Numbered from the stretch's first letter, positions 10,152 through 24,986 are shown. The stretch is DNA of 64,000 bases from Eleusine coracana subsp. coracana (GCA_032690845.1 CM064430.1:5566949-5630948), one strand, 5' to 3'. Notes: generated from the sequence alone by a model not told the origin. A program made the numbers and translations.

Positions 10152-12948
10152 AGAATTCTGAGAAGTGAATTAAAATCAAACACAACCAAAATTGTAATTA
10201 TTTGACAATGATAATAGATACAAAAATATAAATATAAAACCAGATCCCAAAAGTATAATTCTAATAATAAAAATTTGACTAAACAGGTCTATCTCCAATA
10301 TTATTTAATGGTGTTCAATACTTCTTTGACGTCTCCTGGTATGTTGGCGACACATTCATTTTCTCGAAGCTGGAGAAAAGAAATCAGTAAAATTATAAGT
10401 ATCAAACAATGCACCAAGTAGCAAACCAGACAAAGAAAAAAAAAAGGAAAAACAGAACCACACCTTGACTATGACATGGTTATCTAGGAAACAATTTGTG
10501 ATAATTTCCCTAATAAGACTTGGCCAATATCGTTCATGACTTTGTATTTTACCATAAGTCTGTGGCCATTCAAAAAATATTTAGGTTTCATTTAGGAACT
10601 ACCAACTCGAACTTCATTGTGAGATGAAAGTTTACGCTTATTGCTAGGAAAGATGTCTCGTAAAGCTGATATTTTCTCTCTCCTCTGTTGTAGAATTAAA
10701 ATTGCATGTGGCACCTTAAAAAAACCAACAACGTTGCAAACTCTCTAAGCATAAAAAATTAAAAAGTTATTCATATTTTTTCCCTAGATGCTAGTAAGGA
10801 ATCATCATCTATGTTATAGTGTCATGTCACTTATAGCTAAATGTTAATAATTTAACTAAAATGTATCAACACTATTCAACCATCCTACACACGTCGTGTT
10901 TTAATACAAGAATGATAGAACGTTGAAAATACACGCAATATTTCCTTGCGATCGGCTCAATGATTTTGAGCTAAAATATATTCAAAATAAGATAAAAACA
11001 TGATTGCATTGCACTTACAAGTACTTTATATTTCAAAATAAAGTAGCACAAGATATTATGACAAATATCTCTAGTGAGGCATTAAATAACATAATATAAA
11101 AAGAGTGTGATTATCACTTTCATTAGATCTCATTTAAACAACAGTAAAATGTGGGATATGAAAACTAAAAACCACAAATGACTTATAAATAATCTGTAGT
11201 TCATTAAGAAAAGCTCCAAAACCAAAAAATAATGCCAATTTGTTTTACACAACTGGTTTGTTCACTTACATTGGTTCGTAACACCAAGAAATCAGATAGA
11301 GTCCAAGGGAATACTAATAGGATTGTACACATAAAAGATAAAAACATCAGAGAAACATGCAATATATAACAGTCCGATGTGAACGGTAGATCACATCCTA
11401 ACATGCCAATATTGAAGTTCTTCACAAGGATGGACCATTTCATACAAAAGCAACATCTATTGAGTCATATGCACCAATAAATATTCATCTGATCATCTCT
11501 TCAACATTCATCTGATCATCTCTTCAACAATTGCAACAACGTCCACTTCCAATAAGTAATATGGAATTACTAACTGACAATGACTACCTAAGAAAAAAGT
11601 GCACAATGACACAAGATCATGCAGACCCAATGAGTAACTGATATAAGAACACTTATAAGCTATATATCTAATCTAATAAAGCCAACAACCCATTGCACAT
11701 AGGAATCCGAGATATATGATTTTGGTTTTGTATCTAATAGTAATAATTTCTTTCAATTCAATAAGAACATCTAAAAGATATAAGAATAGTCATACAACTC
11801 CTGATCCTTTGCACCTTTCTCTATGTCCCTTTCAAACCGATTTCACTCCAGCAGAAAAGTGACCATACACATAATAAACATGAGAGAACATGAGACAAAA
11901 CAGAAATTACTTGTGCCCACCTTTTCAAATAATCTGAACATTTGAATTTATCTTTGCTACTCATAGCCATTGCACGATCTGACCCCGACACAACCAAGAT
12001 ATCAGAATGACAACATATCGCTTCCCCAATCCATGTCAAGCCACTGCCGTTCCCCCCTGCAACAGATATGACCGAAGTAAGATGAGCTAATCTGACATTA
12101 CCAAATAAACTCTTCTCGTATAATATAGGAAAGATTAAACTTAGCAAATTGAAAATCCCATGAACTCAAATCAGCTAGAAGTTAAGTTCCCTAATATTAA
12201 GAAAGCATCATTCTGCATCAGGTCCTTTTCCATATAAAAAAAATGAACAAACCACATATTCTACCAAAGCAATTTTTGCAGTGTCATGTATTCTATCCAA
12301 GAAATAGTTAAACAATATGCTACCCAAGTCAGTGTTGCAAGGCAGTGCTGAAAGTTCAGATAACATGCTTTTGGTATGTACAAAGGATAAATTACAAAGA
12401 AGCATTATCGTACAGCTACGTTCCTTACATAGCAGTTATTCAGAATGCCTGAATCTGATAGTAAAAAAAATTGGATACATCTTAAAGGTCCTGACAACAA
12501 CTGAATAATCTCAAACCAAATCAAGAATATGTATACAAGCCATACTTATTAAATGTAATTAATTGTTTTTTAAAGCTAACTCTCATTCCTACACATCATA
12601 TCAAAATATAACCACCTCTCAGTCTCATCTGAGCGCCTCTCCTCCCATGTGTGCGAAAGTATATTGTCCGTACTAACACTATCGTGATAATATATAATAC
12701 AAATCAAATCAGAAAAGGTCTTGGCATAACCACGGAGTCATTCAGTGGCTTCAAGACTCATGTACTACAGTACACTATTGAGGTCTACGTCTGTATAATA
12801 ACCAAAGGAAGTATTGTCACTATTATAATGTATTATATTGTCGAGGTTACAGAAATGAAATAATTATGTTACTGAAATAAATTATTGTTAGAAAAATATT
12901 TTAACAAAATGATCTTAGTGATTATTCCAAACTCCCAATATTATGGAT
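10152..12948. other. AT-rich intergenic DNA, possible Helitron body
   Basis: There is no complete gene. A minus-strand frame at 12147-11821 includes a stretch at about 12060-11905 whose composition resembles a coding exon, but I do not recognise it. If 10121 and 15217 delimit one element, this could be a captured gene piece. Confidence 0.3.
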
Positions 12949-13459
12949 CAATAAAATGCCTACCTCATTCTTGAGTGTCGATCTGCACTACAGAACAGCA
13001 GTCGTGCCTCTTCTCAAAGGAATACCTCAACCGATCCACACACTGTTGGTGCTGATCTTCCATATTTTTTGTTGTTATTAATAAACATAAAGTAGTGATT
13101 TAGTTAACAGCAATTATTTCTTGGAAGGAGTATGCGATAATTGATAAGTCATCCCATGGAAAAAAATCATAAATGATAGGATCTTGATGGAGTGGAGATA
13201 GCAGTGCTGTCATGCCCTGCCGTGCATAGATGCCAGAAGGGTAGAAGCTCGAATAAAATGCCTACCTTATTCTTGAGTGCTAGAATGTGCCACGGACAGC
13301 AGCAGTGCCTCTTCTCAATGGCAGGCCTGAACTAATCCACACGCTGCTGCTGATCTTCTACATTTTGCACTGCTATTCATAGAAATATAAAATAGTTCTT
13401 CAGTTAATAGTAATTATCCCTCGAAAGCACTATATGAGATAATTGATAAGTCATCCCAG
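12949..13459. repeat. Diverged direct duplication of about 208 bp
   Basis: Two copies, at about 12949-13156 and 13252-13459, begin with AATAAAATGCCTACCT and end with ATAATTGATAAGTCATCCCA. They share blocks such as CAGTCGTGCCTCTTCTCAA and ATCCACAC.CTG. About 95 bp separate them. The many substitutions show the duplication is old. No coding function is evident. Confidence 0.7.
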
Positions 13460-14290
13460 TATTTCCCAATAAAGAGCATAAATGGTAGGCCTAGTGGATT
13501 TCAATGGTTGTGCAATATAATCTAGCTAGATGCCGTTGGAATCATGCGTGAAAGACCATGACGATTACATAGTCAGACCTTATAAATTTATTGACTGTCA
13601 ATCCATAAGTCAAGCGATTGTCATTGTACCTCTCTGGCTCTGTTCAATCGTAAGCTTCCTATCTCAAATCTGCAGTGGCACAAACAAATGCTTTAGCAAG
13701 CACATAAGGACCCTGAGGGATTATAGATGACAATTAAAAGAAAAGCAAATTATATTTCCTATTTGTCTGGAATAACACATTAGTAAGAAGCAACCTGATT
13801 TGGAAGAGCTAAATCTGCATTTGAGGCAGGACATGAACGATAGTACAAAACAACATATGACATCAGTGTATAGAAAATAGATCAATCACAAAATTAGAAT
13901 GAAGGAACATTCGAATAAAGGAAAAGTAGCAGATCAGTTAACCTATGATAGGCAGAGCGGAAGCAAACTGCAACCTGTACGTCAGGTCCCAAGCACTGGT
14001 TCACAAAATCTCTATTGACAGCTCCGCTTGTGATTTCGCGTCCCCGGAACCCATGGAATACTGGCAAGCGCTCTAACAGCACAGGAAGAAGCGATCCAAA
14101 GTCTATACATGTCAAATCGAGTCCTGTCCCACCCAAACCCTATACAATCGACCAGATCAGAGCCTGGAGGGGAGCGCACAAACCTTCAGGTGAAGCATGT
14201 AGGAGTGAGCCATTGGCAGCATAGCAACGATCGCAGCCGATAAGGTGAACCCATCACAGCACTTCTTCTGGAGTCTCGCATCACATCATT

Positions 14291-14623
14291 CCCCCTGTTT
14301 GGATCTATGGGTTAGAGTTAGTTTAGCTTAGTTTGAACATAATTAACCCTAAATTCTCTAAACAGGTAGGATTAGTTCGGGTTAGTTGTATCTAACCCAA
14401 CCAAAAAAACTAGCGCATCCAAGAGGTGCTAATTGGAGCTAGTTTGAGTAGGCTCCACTGAAAAGTTACTTTTTACTCTATTCTCAAAGGAGACAAATGG
14501 TTACATCAGCTCTTTTATTACCCTTGCATCCAAACACCTTAAGAGTTAGAGTTAGTTCAAAGTTAATCATGAGCTAAAAACTAACTCTAACCTCTACTAC
14601 AATTGGAGTATCCAAACAGGCCC
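14291..14623. mobile_element. MITE-like element with CCTGTTTGGAT terminal inverted repeats
   Basis: The left end CCCCCTGTTTGGATCTATGG and the right end, read on the opposite strand as GGGCCTGTTTGGATACTCC, form an inverted repeat that continues into shared GTTAGAGTTAGTT-type sequence. About 330 bp with no coding capacity fits a miniature inverted-repeat element; CCTGTTTGGAT ends are common in grass hAT-like MITEs. I could not settle the target duplication, so the superfamily is tentative. Confidence 0.6.
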
Positions 14624-15189
14624 ATTGTTAGGATGCCATCTGCTGAAGATGCGGAGAACATCAAACAAAGGAGGACGGCAACACAAATCGAGACCGAGGA
14701 GGGTGAGGAGGCGTGGTCGTTCTACGTCCACGATAGCATGTCGGAGGCGGGTACATCTATGTGGCATCTGGAAGGGAAAGACGATGCGTGGAGAGGCCTA
14801 GGGTTGAGCTGGACACAGTGACGAGGGAGGTGGCGATGGGTGATCAGGGAAAGAAGGAGGCGAGCACGGCGCGATTTTTGGGCGGGGTACAGGTGGGAGC
14901 TAGGCGGCACGCGGGTGAGAAAAAACAAGGTGTGGGGCGAGGGATGAGTGAATTTTGTGAAAGGAGTGTAAATAGTTTTACATGTTTTTGGTCTACTTAT
15001 TTTTTGTGGTTGGATGGAGGTGGGCTATAGGAAATGGAGGCTCCAGATTATTGGGTAGGTAGTTGTCTGTGGTGACAAAACTGGTCCTGACATTCGTCCT
15101 TTATTAGTTTAGATAAAGTGTAATTTAGTTAATTAGTCATTAGTTTTAATACTAATGTTTATCTTTGATAAATATTTGTAGTGAGATGA

Positions 15190-15217
15190 TAGCATGTGCG
15201 CACCTGCACAATACTAG
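15190..15217 (+). mobile_element. Helitron-like 3' terminus
   Basis: GCATGTGCGCACCTGCAC, a weak hairpin, is followed by AATA and CTAG with T next. Read as an inverted pair with the minus-strand end at 10121, it could close one element of about 5.1 kb, although true Helitrons do not have inverted ends. Confidence 0.3.
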
Positions 15218-15241
15218 TCTCATTAGGAGTTAAAACATGAG

Positions 15242-15628
15242 CAGTTTTATGGTACATATTACTATCAGTAATTACTAGTAGTAATTAGGAGGTAAATAAA
15301 ATCTAACGATTCAGATTATTTGTCTATCTGATACTATTACCATCAGTAATTTTGGGTACTAATGACTTTACTAGGGTTATATTGGAAAGAACTATATTGC
15401 GCAGGCAGTGCGGGGAGGGGGCTGGTTGACTCGATGATGGGAGGACGGCGATGTGGGCCGTGCAGGGAGGGGGCGGGGTGGGGCGATGCGCGGGAGCTGG
15501 TGCCTCAATGCAGAAGGATTCTCGGCAAATTACCTCCCTCTGTGGCATTCCGCGTAATTACATGAATATAGAAAACAATTATATTATCACAGTAATTATT
15601 AGTAGTAATATGTACCATAAAACTGTGA
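15242..15628. mobile_element. Short inverted-repeat element
   Basis: The left arm CAGTTTTATGGTACATATTA (15242-15287 overall) is matched on the opposite strand by the right arm at 15593-15628, TAATATGTACCATAAAACTG. TAATTACTAGTAGTAATTA-type sequence lies inside each arm. The interior is about 300 bp and non-coding. The structure fits a MITE. A coding-looking GC-rich patch at about 15400-15510 lies within it. Confidence 0.55.
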
Positions 15629-16260
15629 TAAATACCATGCCGAAGACAAATGATTGACTCAGACTATCAAAACTAGAATCTCTGATTTTTACATAGTATA
15701 AATCACTAAAAAATAGAGCTTTAGATTTTGTAGTTTATGAACATTTTTCAACGCCATAACTTCTCCGTCCTGACTATCAATTAGGCAATCCATATGTTTT
15801 TTTTTTATCATCTCGATGAGGGCTTCATGCATCATGAACACTTCAAGTAAGTATGCAGCTTTTCTTAATCTTATTTCCATTGTAAGAACTTTGTTGTTTC
15901 TTGAATGCAGTGTAGATCAATTCTTAAAAATGATGCTCACAACCTGCAAAGAAAAACATGTATAGAAACTAAATTTATGAAATAATCATGTTATTATCAA
16001 ATTAGACCATTTAATTTGACCATACTCCATCTGCTAAATCTGAAACTTCCGGTTGTTCCAAAATGTCAATTTCAACACAAAGAACGAACCGAAGAACAGC
16101 TAGCATTGTCTTGTACATTCTTACAAACGGTAGTTGGGACATCCGTTCTGAAAGACCTCGAGAATTAAGGGAACAATGAGAAAGAAGGTAACATTATCCA
16201 GGAATCCAGGAACTTAACATCTCGACTTGCAGCAACAAATTATTCGTCTTTTATATCGAT

Positions 16261-16262
<2 letters not shown>

Positions 16263-16335
<73 letters not shown>
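16263..16335. repeat. (AT)n microsatellite
   Basis: An uninterrupted dinucleotide tract of about 73 bp. It abuts the left end of an inverted-repeat element. Confidence 0.95.
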
Positions 16336-16336
<1 letters not shown>

Positions 16337-17765
16337 CGCTAAATAATATTTCACGTAGCAGCGAATCTCCGGTCATCGGCCCACAACCATAAAAATATCG
16401 TCACCCCATTGTCTCAACCATAAAAACATAGATTGTCTTGTCCGCAACCGTAAGACTAGAGCTATTGTCACAGCCCGCAACTGTAAAAAAGTGAAGCCCG
16501 TTCTCTCAACCATAAAACATTAGATTTTCTTGTCCACAACCATAAACGTGGGTTGCAACCATAAGTGTACTGGACCATAACCATAAGAACACTAGTAGTT
16601 GATTTGCCACAACAATAAATTTTAAAAATTTGTATCCACAATCGTAAAGTATATAGGTTTATTCGTACAACCCAACCATAGTTGATTCGTAGAACCATAA
16701 AATCCTAACCATAATATATGTAATCAATCATATTTGATAACTATATAAAATATTACCAGGATGCTTTAATCATTGCATTTTTATAACCTAACAACATATA
16801 TGGTTATTCCATTCCATCACAAAGTAGAGTCACATATAGATGAAAATCATGGAATTTGAAAATTTTGGTCAAAATGGCAAGTTATGATGATTAAATTATG
16901 TATTTTATATATTAAAATCATGTATATTTTGTAACCCTACAACATATATGATAATTATAATTTTGAAAATCACGTATTTCAAAATTTAGTTGGGGATTCT
17001 TTGTCATCCAAGTCATCCCAAGTTGTGATTATTAAAATATGACATATAGCAGGATACTATATGGTTGTTTCCAAACATTACGAACTCATAAGTGAAAAAT
17101 TAGATGAAGTAGTACAATTATGGTCTACAATTCTTTTTATCTTCATGTTAGCTCTTTCTACATCTGGCAGATGGTTAGGGAGCTTTAGTCGGGTGTGTCG
17201 TGCATGTCGATGATGAGATTATGGTTACCCGATCCATCTAGAATCAGAAACGCTGTAGATCATTCACAAACATGAAAGTTTGAGAGTATCGTTATACGAA
17301 CCATTTGGAATCAAATCAGTAAAAATACACAGACAAACAAATAGGAAACGATTAAAATAACTGTCAAATGAAAAAAAATATTTTTTCAATGATGGCCATC
17401 GTCATGGCTATCATATTTGTTCCATCAAATCACCTGGATCCATAGGAAACGATTTGTGTCTGAGAGAGAGAGAATAGGAGAGTTCCAGTAGATATTTATA
17501 ATTCACAAAAACTCTAATGGTTGTGGGGGAGGAATGTTCCAATTTCTTACGAATGTATGTTGAAAATTGTATGGTTGCAAGATTGTATAATGAAAGTTTT
17601 ATGGTTGTGGGGTAATTTATTTATGGTTGCGGGTGGTTGCAGGTATAAAAAAGTTTTATGGTTGAACGATAATTCATTAATGGTTGTGGATATGAGAAGC
17701 TCCGTTGGTTGACTGGGTGCGCCGCCCGTGGTGGTAAATAGCTTATTTAGCACCAAGGTTGCTAA
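16336..17765. mobile_element. TIR transposon with dense subterminal ACCATAA repeats
   Basis: The left end GCGCTAAATAATATTTCACG is roughly matched on the opposite strand by the right end GTGCTAAATAAGCTATTTACC. Just inside the left end (16385-16735) there are more than ten copies of ACCATAA or one-base variants, about every 20-30 bp. Inside the right end (17515-17710) the inverse, TTATGGTT, recurs at least five times. This density of oppositely oriented subterminal motifs resembles the transposase binding arrays of hAT and CACTA elements. There is no transposase, so it would be non-autonomous. The superfamily is not resolved. Confidence 0.55.
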
Positions 17766-17781
17766 ATAGAAGTTCTACTCT

Positions 17782-19444
<1,663 letters not shown>

Positions 19445-19589
19445 AACATAAACCATCTTCTTTTTGCCTTTAACCAGGACTCCTACGTTGACCCATATCC
19501 TCCTACACGCTTTTCAGAGCAAAGTCGTCATGGCTGACCTCCCTTTCACCGACTACGCGTCGTGCCTTCAAGCTCGGGCTCGCGTAACT

Positions 19590-19605
19590 ATCTCTCTCTC
19601 TCTCT

Positions 19606-19637
<32 letters not shown>
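19590..19637. repeat. Compound (TC)n(TA)n microsatellite
   Basis: TC repeats at 19590-19607 run straight into TA repeats to 19637. A minus-strand Helitron-like hairpin (CTCGTAGCAATGCACGAG) lies just beyond, at 19645-19665, but its terminal CTAG is altered to CTATAG. Confidence 0.9.
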
Positions 19638-19638
<1 letters not shown>

Positions 19639-19964
19639 TATAGCAAAGTGCTCGTGCATTGCTACGAGATTTTAAATAGTACGACAAACAACCAACTCTA
19701 TAAGCTGATAGATAACTTTATTACATAACAAAATGTAATTTATATATTTGTTCTATTTACTTTATTATTGAAGATCAGTAATATAACAAAAATAATATGA
19801 TTTATTATATATGTATAAATGAAATATAGCAAATCTTATCTCCTAATCTATGAATACATATTCAAGATAGACCAGTACAGTACATGCTCATATTCTGAGA
19901 AAAATCCTAGAAAAGAAAGTTTACGTTTTATTAAAAAACTATAATATTTGATTTGATGATCAGG

Positions 19965-20341
19965 ATCGAAGCTCAGAGTCTCGAACGCATCGCTAGCGGT
20001 GATCGACTACGATGACAGCGATCCAAGCTGGCAGTCTCGATCGCACCGTCGATGACAACCGACTATGTTGATTAGGATTTAAGCTCGCAGACTCGAATGC
20101 ACTGTCAGTGCGACCAGCCGCGATGATCGTGATCGAAACTTGTAGTCTTGAAGGCAATGTCGACAGTGACTGACCGTGATGATTAAGATCAGACCTCGTA
20201 GTCTCGGACACATTGTCAATGACAATCAACAAGAAGATCACGATCAAAGCTCGTCGTCTCGAATGCAACGTTGATGATGACCGACCACGATGATTAGGAT
20301 CGAAGCTCATAGTCTCAAACTTATTGTCGATGGTGACTGAC
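19965..20341. repeat. Degenerate minisatellite of about 56-bp units
   Basis: About seven units repeat the series GATCGAAGCTC-GTAGTCTCGAATG-CA.TGTCGATG-TGACCGAC. The AGCTC..AGTCTCGAA core recurs near 19971, 20026, 20086, 20145, 20195, 20248 and 20304. Units vary from about 50 to 62 bp with many substitutions. The minus-strand frame of 105 codons across it is repeat-driven and not called a gene. Confidence 0.75.
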
Positions 20342-20705
20342 GGACGATGAGCAAGGCGAGCAGATCGCTGAGGACGTGAGAGAAAAGAAGAGCTCTTTCA
20401 TCTGATTTTCTTAAGTGCGTGGTCAATGAAAAGAGGCCCCTTGACATGCCAACGTGAGAGAAAAGGAAAAGAGATGAAATTCTATGCTAACGTGAGAGAG
20501 AGAAAATAATATGAGGAAAAAAAAAGTGTAATGTGAGGACTTCTATTGTATACCTACAAATAGAGGACTCTAATGACAGACTAACATATCGTAGGAGATC
20601 TGGAAACCTCACTAAACTAAAAAGGACAAGATAGAGTCCAATTAGCGTACGCTCCAAAGGATGGACACCAACAAAAGTGAAAGACCACACCAAATTTAAT
20701 ATATA

Positions 20706-20706
<1 letters not shown>

Positions 20707-20775
<69 letters not shown>
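20707..20775. repeat. (TA)n microsatellite in the predicted 3' region of the amine oxidase gene
   Basis: About 69 bp of pure TA, starting about 60 bp downstream of the amine oxidase stop codon on the minus strand. It probably falls in the 3' untranslated region or at the polyadenylation zone. Confidence 0.9.
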
Positions 20776-20778
<3 letters not shown>

Positions 20779-20836
20779 GGACAAACGTTTTGCAACAAAA
20801 TTATCGTTATCAGCGATCATGCATACAGCTCCACTG

Positions 20837-23800
20837 CTACCCGACGCCGCCGCAGGAGCAGTTTGTAGAGTTCCCGTGCCCGGGTGGCCTGGTCCTTATC
20901 AACTGATTACTCTCAAAGAAGTTGAATGGGCGCAGCTCAAAGGTGGCGCTCAACGACGGCATCACTGGGAAGTCCTCCTGGCACGGGACGTGGTGCAGCC
21001 CCAGCGTGTACCACAGCACGATATCCTCGTCCTTGATCTGCCTGTTCTTCTTAGTCCAGGCGGCCAGGTTATCCTCCCCCGTGCTCTGCTGGGCGTATCG
21101 CCCGGACACCCATTTCTCGGACCTGTTGTAGGGTGTCACCCAAACCTGCTTCTTGGTGTAGCTCGCGCGCCGCTGCGGGTAGTCGTCGTCGTCCAGCAGC
21201 GAGGTTGCCGTCGCGCCGCCGGGGAGGAGCCGGTAACCGATCTCGTTGCCGATCTTGGTCTTCTTGCTCGGGTTCACGAAAAGAAGCACCCTCGGCGCGT
21301 CGTCCAGTTTGACCTGGCCGTCGGACTCGGTCTCGGCCACCTCGCGGCGCAAGGTCCAGTAGCTCCTCCTCGGCGTGTCCCCGGTGTTGCGCATAGGAGT
21401 GAGGCTGTTCTTGACGAAGGAGTTTTTGGTGCCGTCCACATCGAGGTCCAGGTGGCACGTGATGAAGTGGTCGTGGTAGATGCCGAGGGTGTTCTCGGCC
21501 ACCAGCGTGCCGTGTGCGTCCTCCTTGATCTGGTCGGTGTGCGTGTAGGACGTTGCCTGCATCGCTAGGATGCCGGTGAGAGAGGCCTGCAACGCAGACG
21601 TACGTTATAACGACTTTTGGTTTCTTCGATGGAATGTTCATTATTTGCATTAATTAGCGCCGGCCGGCGGGGACAGTACAATCTTACATACGTACCACGA
21701 ATTTGATTGTGCCGGTCGTCTTGAACTCCCAGTCCAGGATGTAGTCGTAGTTACCGGTAGACGCCACCATCCTTACCACCAAGGTCACATCTGGCCTGAC
21801 CTCCGTGACCTGCATCGTCATCGGGGAAATATATATAATGCATTATTTCAAAACAACAACTTGCCACCAAATCAATTATTGAGTCGATCTACGAAAAATC
21901 ACAGAATAAGGTAAGGTAGCTAGCTCACAATTTGGTTCGGCAGCGAGGCCTCGGTGTGGCGCCACGCGACATCGCCCGCGTATCGCTCGAACACGCATAT
22001 AACGTTATCGACCTTCACTGGCTCACCGTCCTGGTTGGCGTAGTAAGCATCCAAGTAGGCGGCGTTGGCCGGGCAGTCGCTGCCGGGCTGCAGCGGGAAC
22101 GCTGAGATCCCAAAGTTGTACTCACCGGCGTCCATGAACGTCCGAAAGTACCACTCCTCCGCCGGGTCCATGTACGGGACGAAGACGTCCGATACGAAGC
22201 CGCGGTAGAGCACCCGCCGCCTCAGCCCGGCGTCGGCGTCGTGGATTGTGGCAGACGAGATGACCGTGCCGGCGCGCATATCGAAGCCCACATGGAATTC
22301 CCAGTTGGCCCAGCTATACAAGTTCAACGCAAACGAAATGTTATATTTTATTGCTACTTGTTAGATAATGGAATAAACATCTCCATCTCGATCTGTCTCT
22401 CCACATACTACAGCCTTTACTTTTCCTATATATATATATATATATATATGAATCAGTCAATTCACTAACAGCAGGAGAGTAAACTAGTACTACGAAAGAT
22501 TATGGAGGACCAAGTCTGTTCCAATGCATAGTTTGCTAAGATCGAGTTCCAATAATGCCGTAACTACCAACGTTGAACACGGAACCGAAATCGTAATATG
22601 TTTTTGGTAAGAATGCTGGTGGTTTGACAATGAAATATCAGGTGCATGCATGCCAAGAACGGACATAATAATGCTTTTCGTAAGAAATATAGCGGACCGA
22701 TGTTATGTTATATGCATGGTTCGTTTATTGTTTTAGTAGCTAAGGCAACAACACCTCACATGCATGCTTTCGATTTTTAGAACCACTACTTCGCATGTTA
22801 ACTCCATTACAGCCAATATGTTGCGCCTTCTGATTCGTATACGTGAGTCACCACACGCGGCTCAATTTTAGGCCATTAATTTTTTTTTTCTCGTGGACAG
22901 GCTAGCAAACAAGTCAAAGTACACGCCTAGGCCGGTGGAAATGGAGCCAGAGAACTGCACCTCTAACGCGGGCTGCTCAGTTTTGGTCCACGGAAAGCGA
23001 TTTATTTATTGTGCACGGCCTTATACTATTGGAGGATTTAACGAAATTGTAATGTTTTGGTAAGACCACTAGCCCTTGACAATGTTTCCACTTGGGTATA
23101 TCTTTTTGAAATTGGCAGCGTTGATCACTATCAAATTAGTTCATCACATTATTATAATAAGCTATTTTGAATTTTGACCAGTGCATGGATAATGGGGACG
23201 GAGCGGCATATGGCCCACTTCCCATAAAGAAACTCTGCAACTGGATGTATGACTTAAGTTACAGATAATTCAGTGCAGAAACTGATAAATTCAGGGTGCG
23301 GCAAATTAATAAATCAGTTTTGAACGTGTTACTCGAGTTTTGGTGTTAGACGTACTGCGGATTTTTTGTGACAATCGTTGAGAGTGTATTGTTGTTAATG
23401 AATACCAGTGAGAATTGTCATGAAATTATTTGTAGAAACAGCCAGTATAGAAACTAAATAAAAGCAATCTTGAGTTGGACAAATAATTTTGAAACATAAA
23501 TGTTGATTAGATAGAAAACATATATAATCTACAAATGAACTGAAAATATTTAGTGCCCGATTCTAATTACTTTTTAGGTAATTAAGAAAAGTGGCCCTAT
23601 AAAATATTATATTAGTTTTGGTGTCTGCGTCGCTGTTGGACATTTTCATATCTAGTATCATCAAGTCAATGTCTATTAAAAACATATATAAAACTATCGA
23701 GTTATTACTTTAGACATTATATAAAACATGGACTAGAGTTATTACTTTTCTATGATGTAGCACGCAAATTTCAAAGCTTTTTCCATTTTTATAAGAGATA

Positions 23801-24986
23801 GTGTCTTCTGTTTAAAAACAATAAAATTTGTTATATGAAGAAGATAATAATAGCTACTCCCTTGGTTCAATAATAAAAGTATATATTTATGGGTTACTTA
23901 TCATATATGACAATCAAGTTTTTCAACTTTGATAATTAATATTTCTATATATATACTGAGGTACTTAGTATGGTAATATGTTTTAATTATGATGAATGAA
24001 TCTATCTAATAACATTATTTATTTATGGTTGATCAATCAAATCAAACATCATGAATTTATCAGTGTTCAATCATTACGGGTAGCTTCTCAAGGCACTAGC
24101 AACTAAAACTAGACCATGACCATGGACAGCTAGCTTACCTGACAACGTTACCATCCATTCGGAAGCCCTTGCCCTCCGGCTGCACAACCACGCCGGGCGC
24201 CACCGCCGGACCGGTGAACGGAGGCCCGATCTTATCGGCCCGGTACTCGGTGCCCTCCGCCTTGGGCACCGGCTGCACTACCCTGTCCCTGTACCCGACG
24301 ACGGCCATCTGGTCCATGTCCACCACCAGCGTGACGCCAGCCAGCGGCCGCGCGTAGAGGTTGGCCGTCCCGCTGACAACGAAGCACTGCATCTTCGCCA
24401 CCCTCGCGCCGCGCCACGCCGTTCCCTCGTCCTCGCCGCCGAACCAGCCCTTGGACAAGGACCCACAGCCGACCTCGCTGAGGTTCAGCCCGCGCCGCCG
24501 CACGGACTCTACGAAGGGAGGGTACGTGGGCGGCAGCGCCGACGCCGCAGCTTGCTCCTCGACCGTGAACGCCGGGAAGCCGGCGCCGCGGTGGATGGCA
24601 TACGAAACAACAGATGGGGCCGAGATATCGGTGACATTGACGATGAGCTCGTGGGATTCGCCGCCGGCTCGGGCGATGACGAGCGCACGGCGTGGCAGGA
24701 TGGTGGTGGAGGAGGCAGCTGGGTTGGATGCATAGGAGAGGACGTCGGCCTTGTCGGGCTCGTCGAGGCCGACGTAGTGGATGGTGATCGGCCGGGCTTT
24801 GACGAACGATGAGGCGTGCACGGCTGCACTAGCGGCTTTGAGCTCTGCAGCGGAGAGGGAGTTCAGCGGGTGAGGATGGGAGTGCGAAGAGGCCGCATTA
24901 GCTACGGTGACGCTGGTGGCCAAGAGAAGGATGGCGAGGGCAATAGGAAGCAGTACGGAGAGGAGTGGCATCATCTTGGTGGCCAT
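20837..24986 (-). CDS. CuAO: Copper-containing primary amine oxidase (four exons, 698 aa)
   Basis: This enzyme family oxidatively deaminates putrescine and other amines to aldehyde, ammonia and hydrogen peroxide, using copper and a self-made topaquinone (TPQ) cofactor. Exons on the minus strand, inferred from GT/AG sites and frame: 24986-24139, 22313-21929, 21809-21696 and 21586-20837, giving 699 codons including the stop. The start at 24986 gives a hydrophobic signal peptide (about residues 1-31, ending VANA). An in-frame ATG at 25085 lies upstream of the TATA box and is rejected. N2/N3 domains occupy about residues 55-280. The catalytic Asp is D344 (TFMDAGEY), the TPQ precursor is Y432 (STGNYDY), copper ligands are H487 and H489 (YHDH), and the third comes from the HH pair at 647-648 (GLHHVPCQEDFP). 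The length is normal for plants, with no stops or frameshifts. No C-terminal SKL-type peroxisomal signal is present, so secretion to the apoplast is likely. The substrate is not predictable here. Confidence 0.93.
22314..24138 (-). other. Intron 1 of the amine oxidase gene
   Basis: The donor is CAG|GTAAGC and the acceptor TATAG|C, read on the minus strand, at 1825 bp. It splits a Ser codon (residue 283). The other two introns are short (119 and 109 bp, donors GTGAGC and GTACGT). A (TA)n tract lies at 22427-22449, and a degenerate Stowaway-like start (CTACTCCCTTGGTTC) near 23853. No other coding sequence is seen. Confidence 0.85.

Noticed and set aside
11821..12147. Minus-strand gene with a WD-repeat-like exon
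   Set aside because: A short stretch looked exon-like, but I could not identify a family or supporting splice sites with confidence.
20777..21568. 263-codon plus-strand frame opposite amine oxidase exon 4
   Set aside because: It is the shadow of a GC-rich real exon; the minus strand carries all family motifs.
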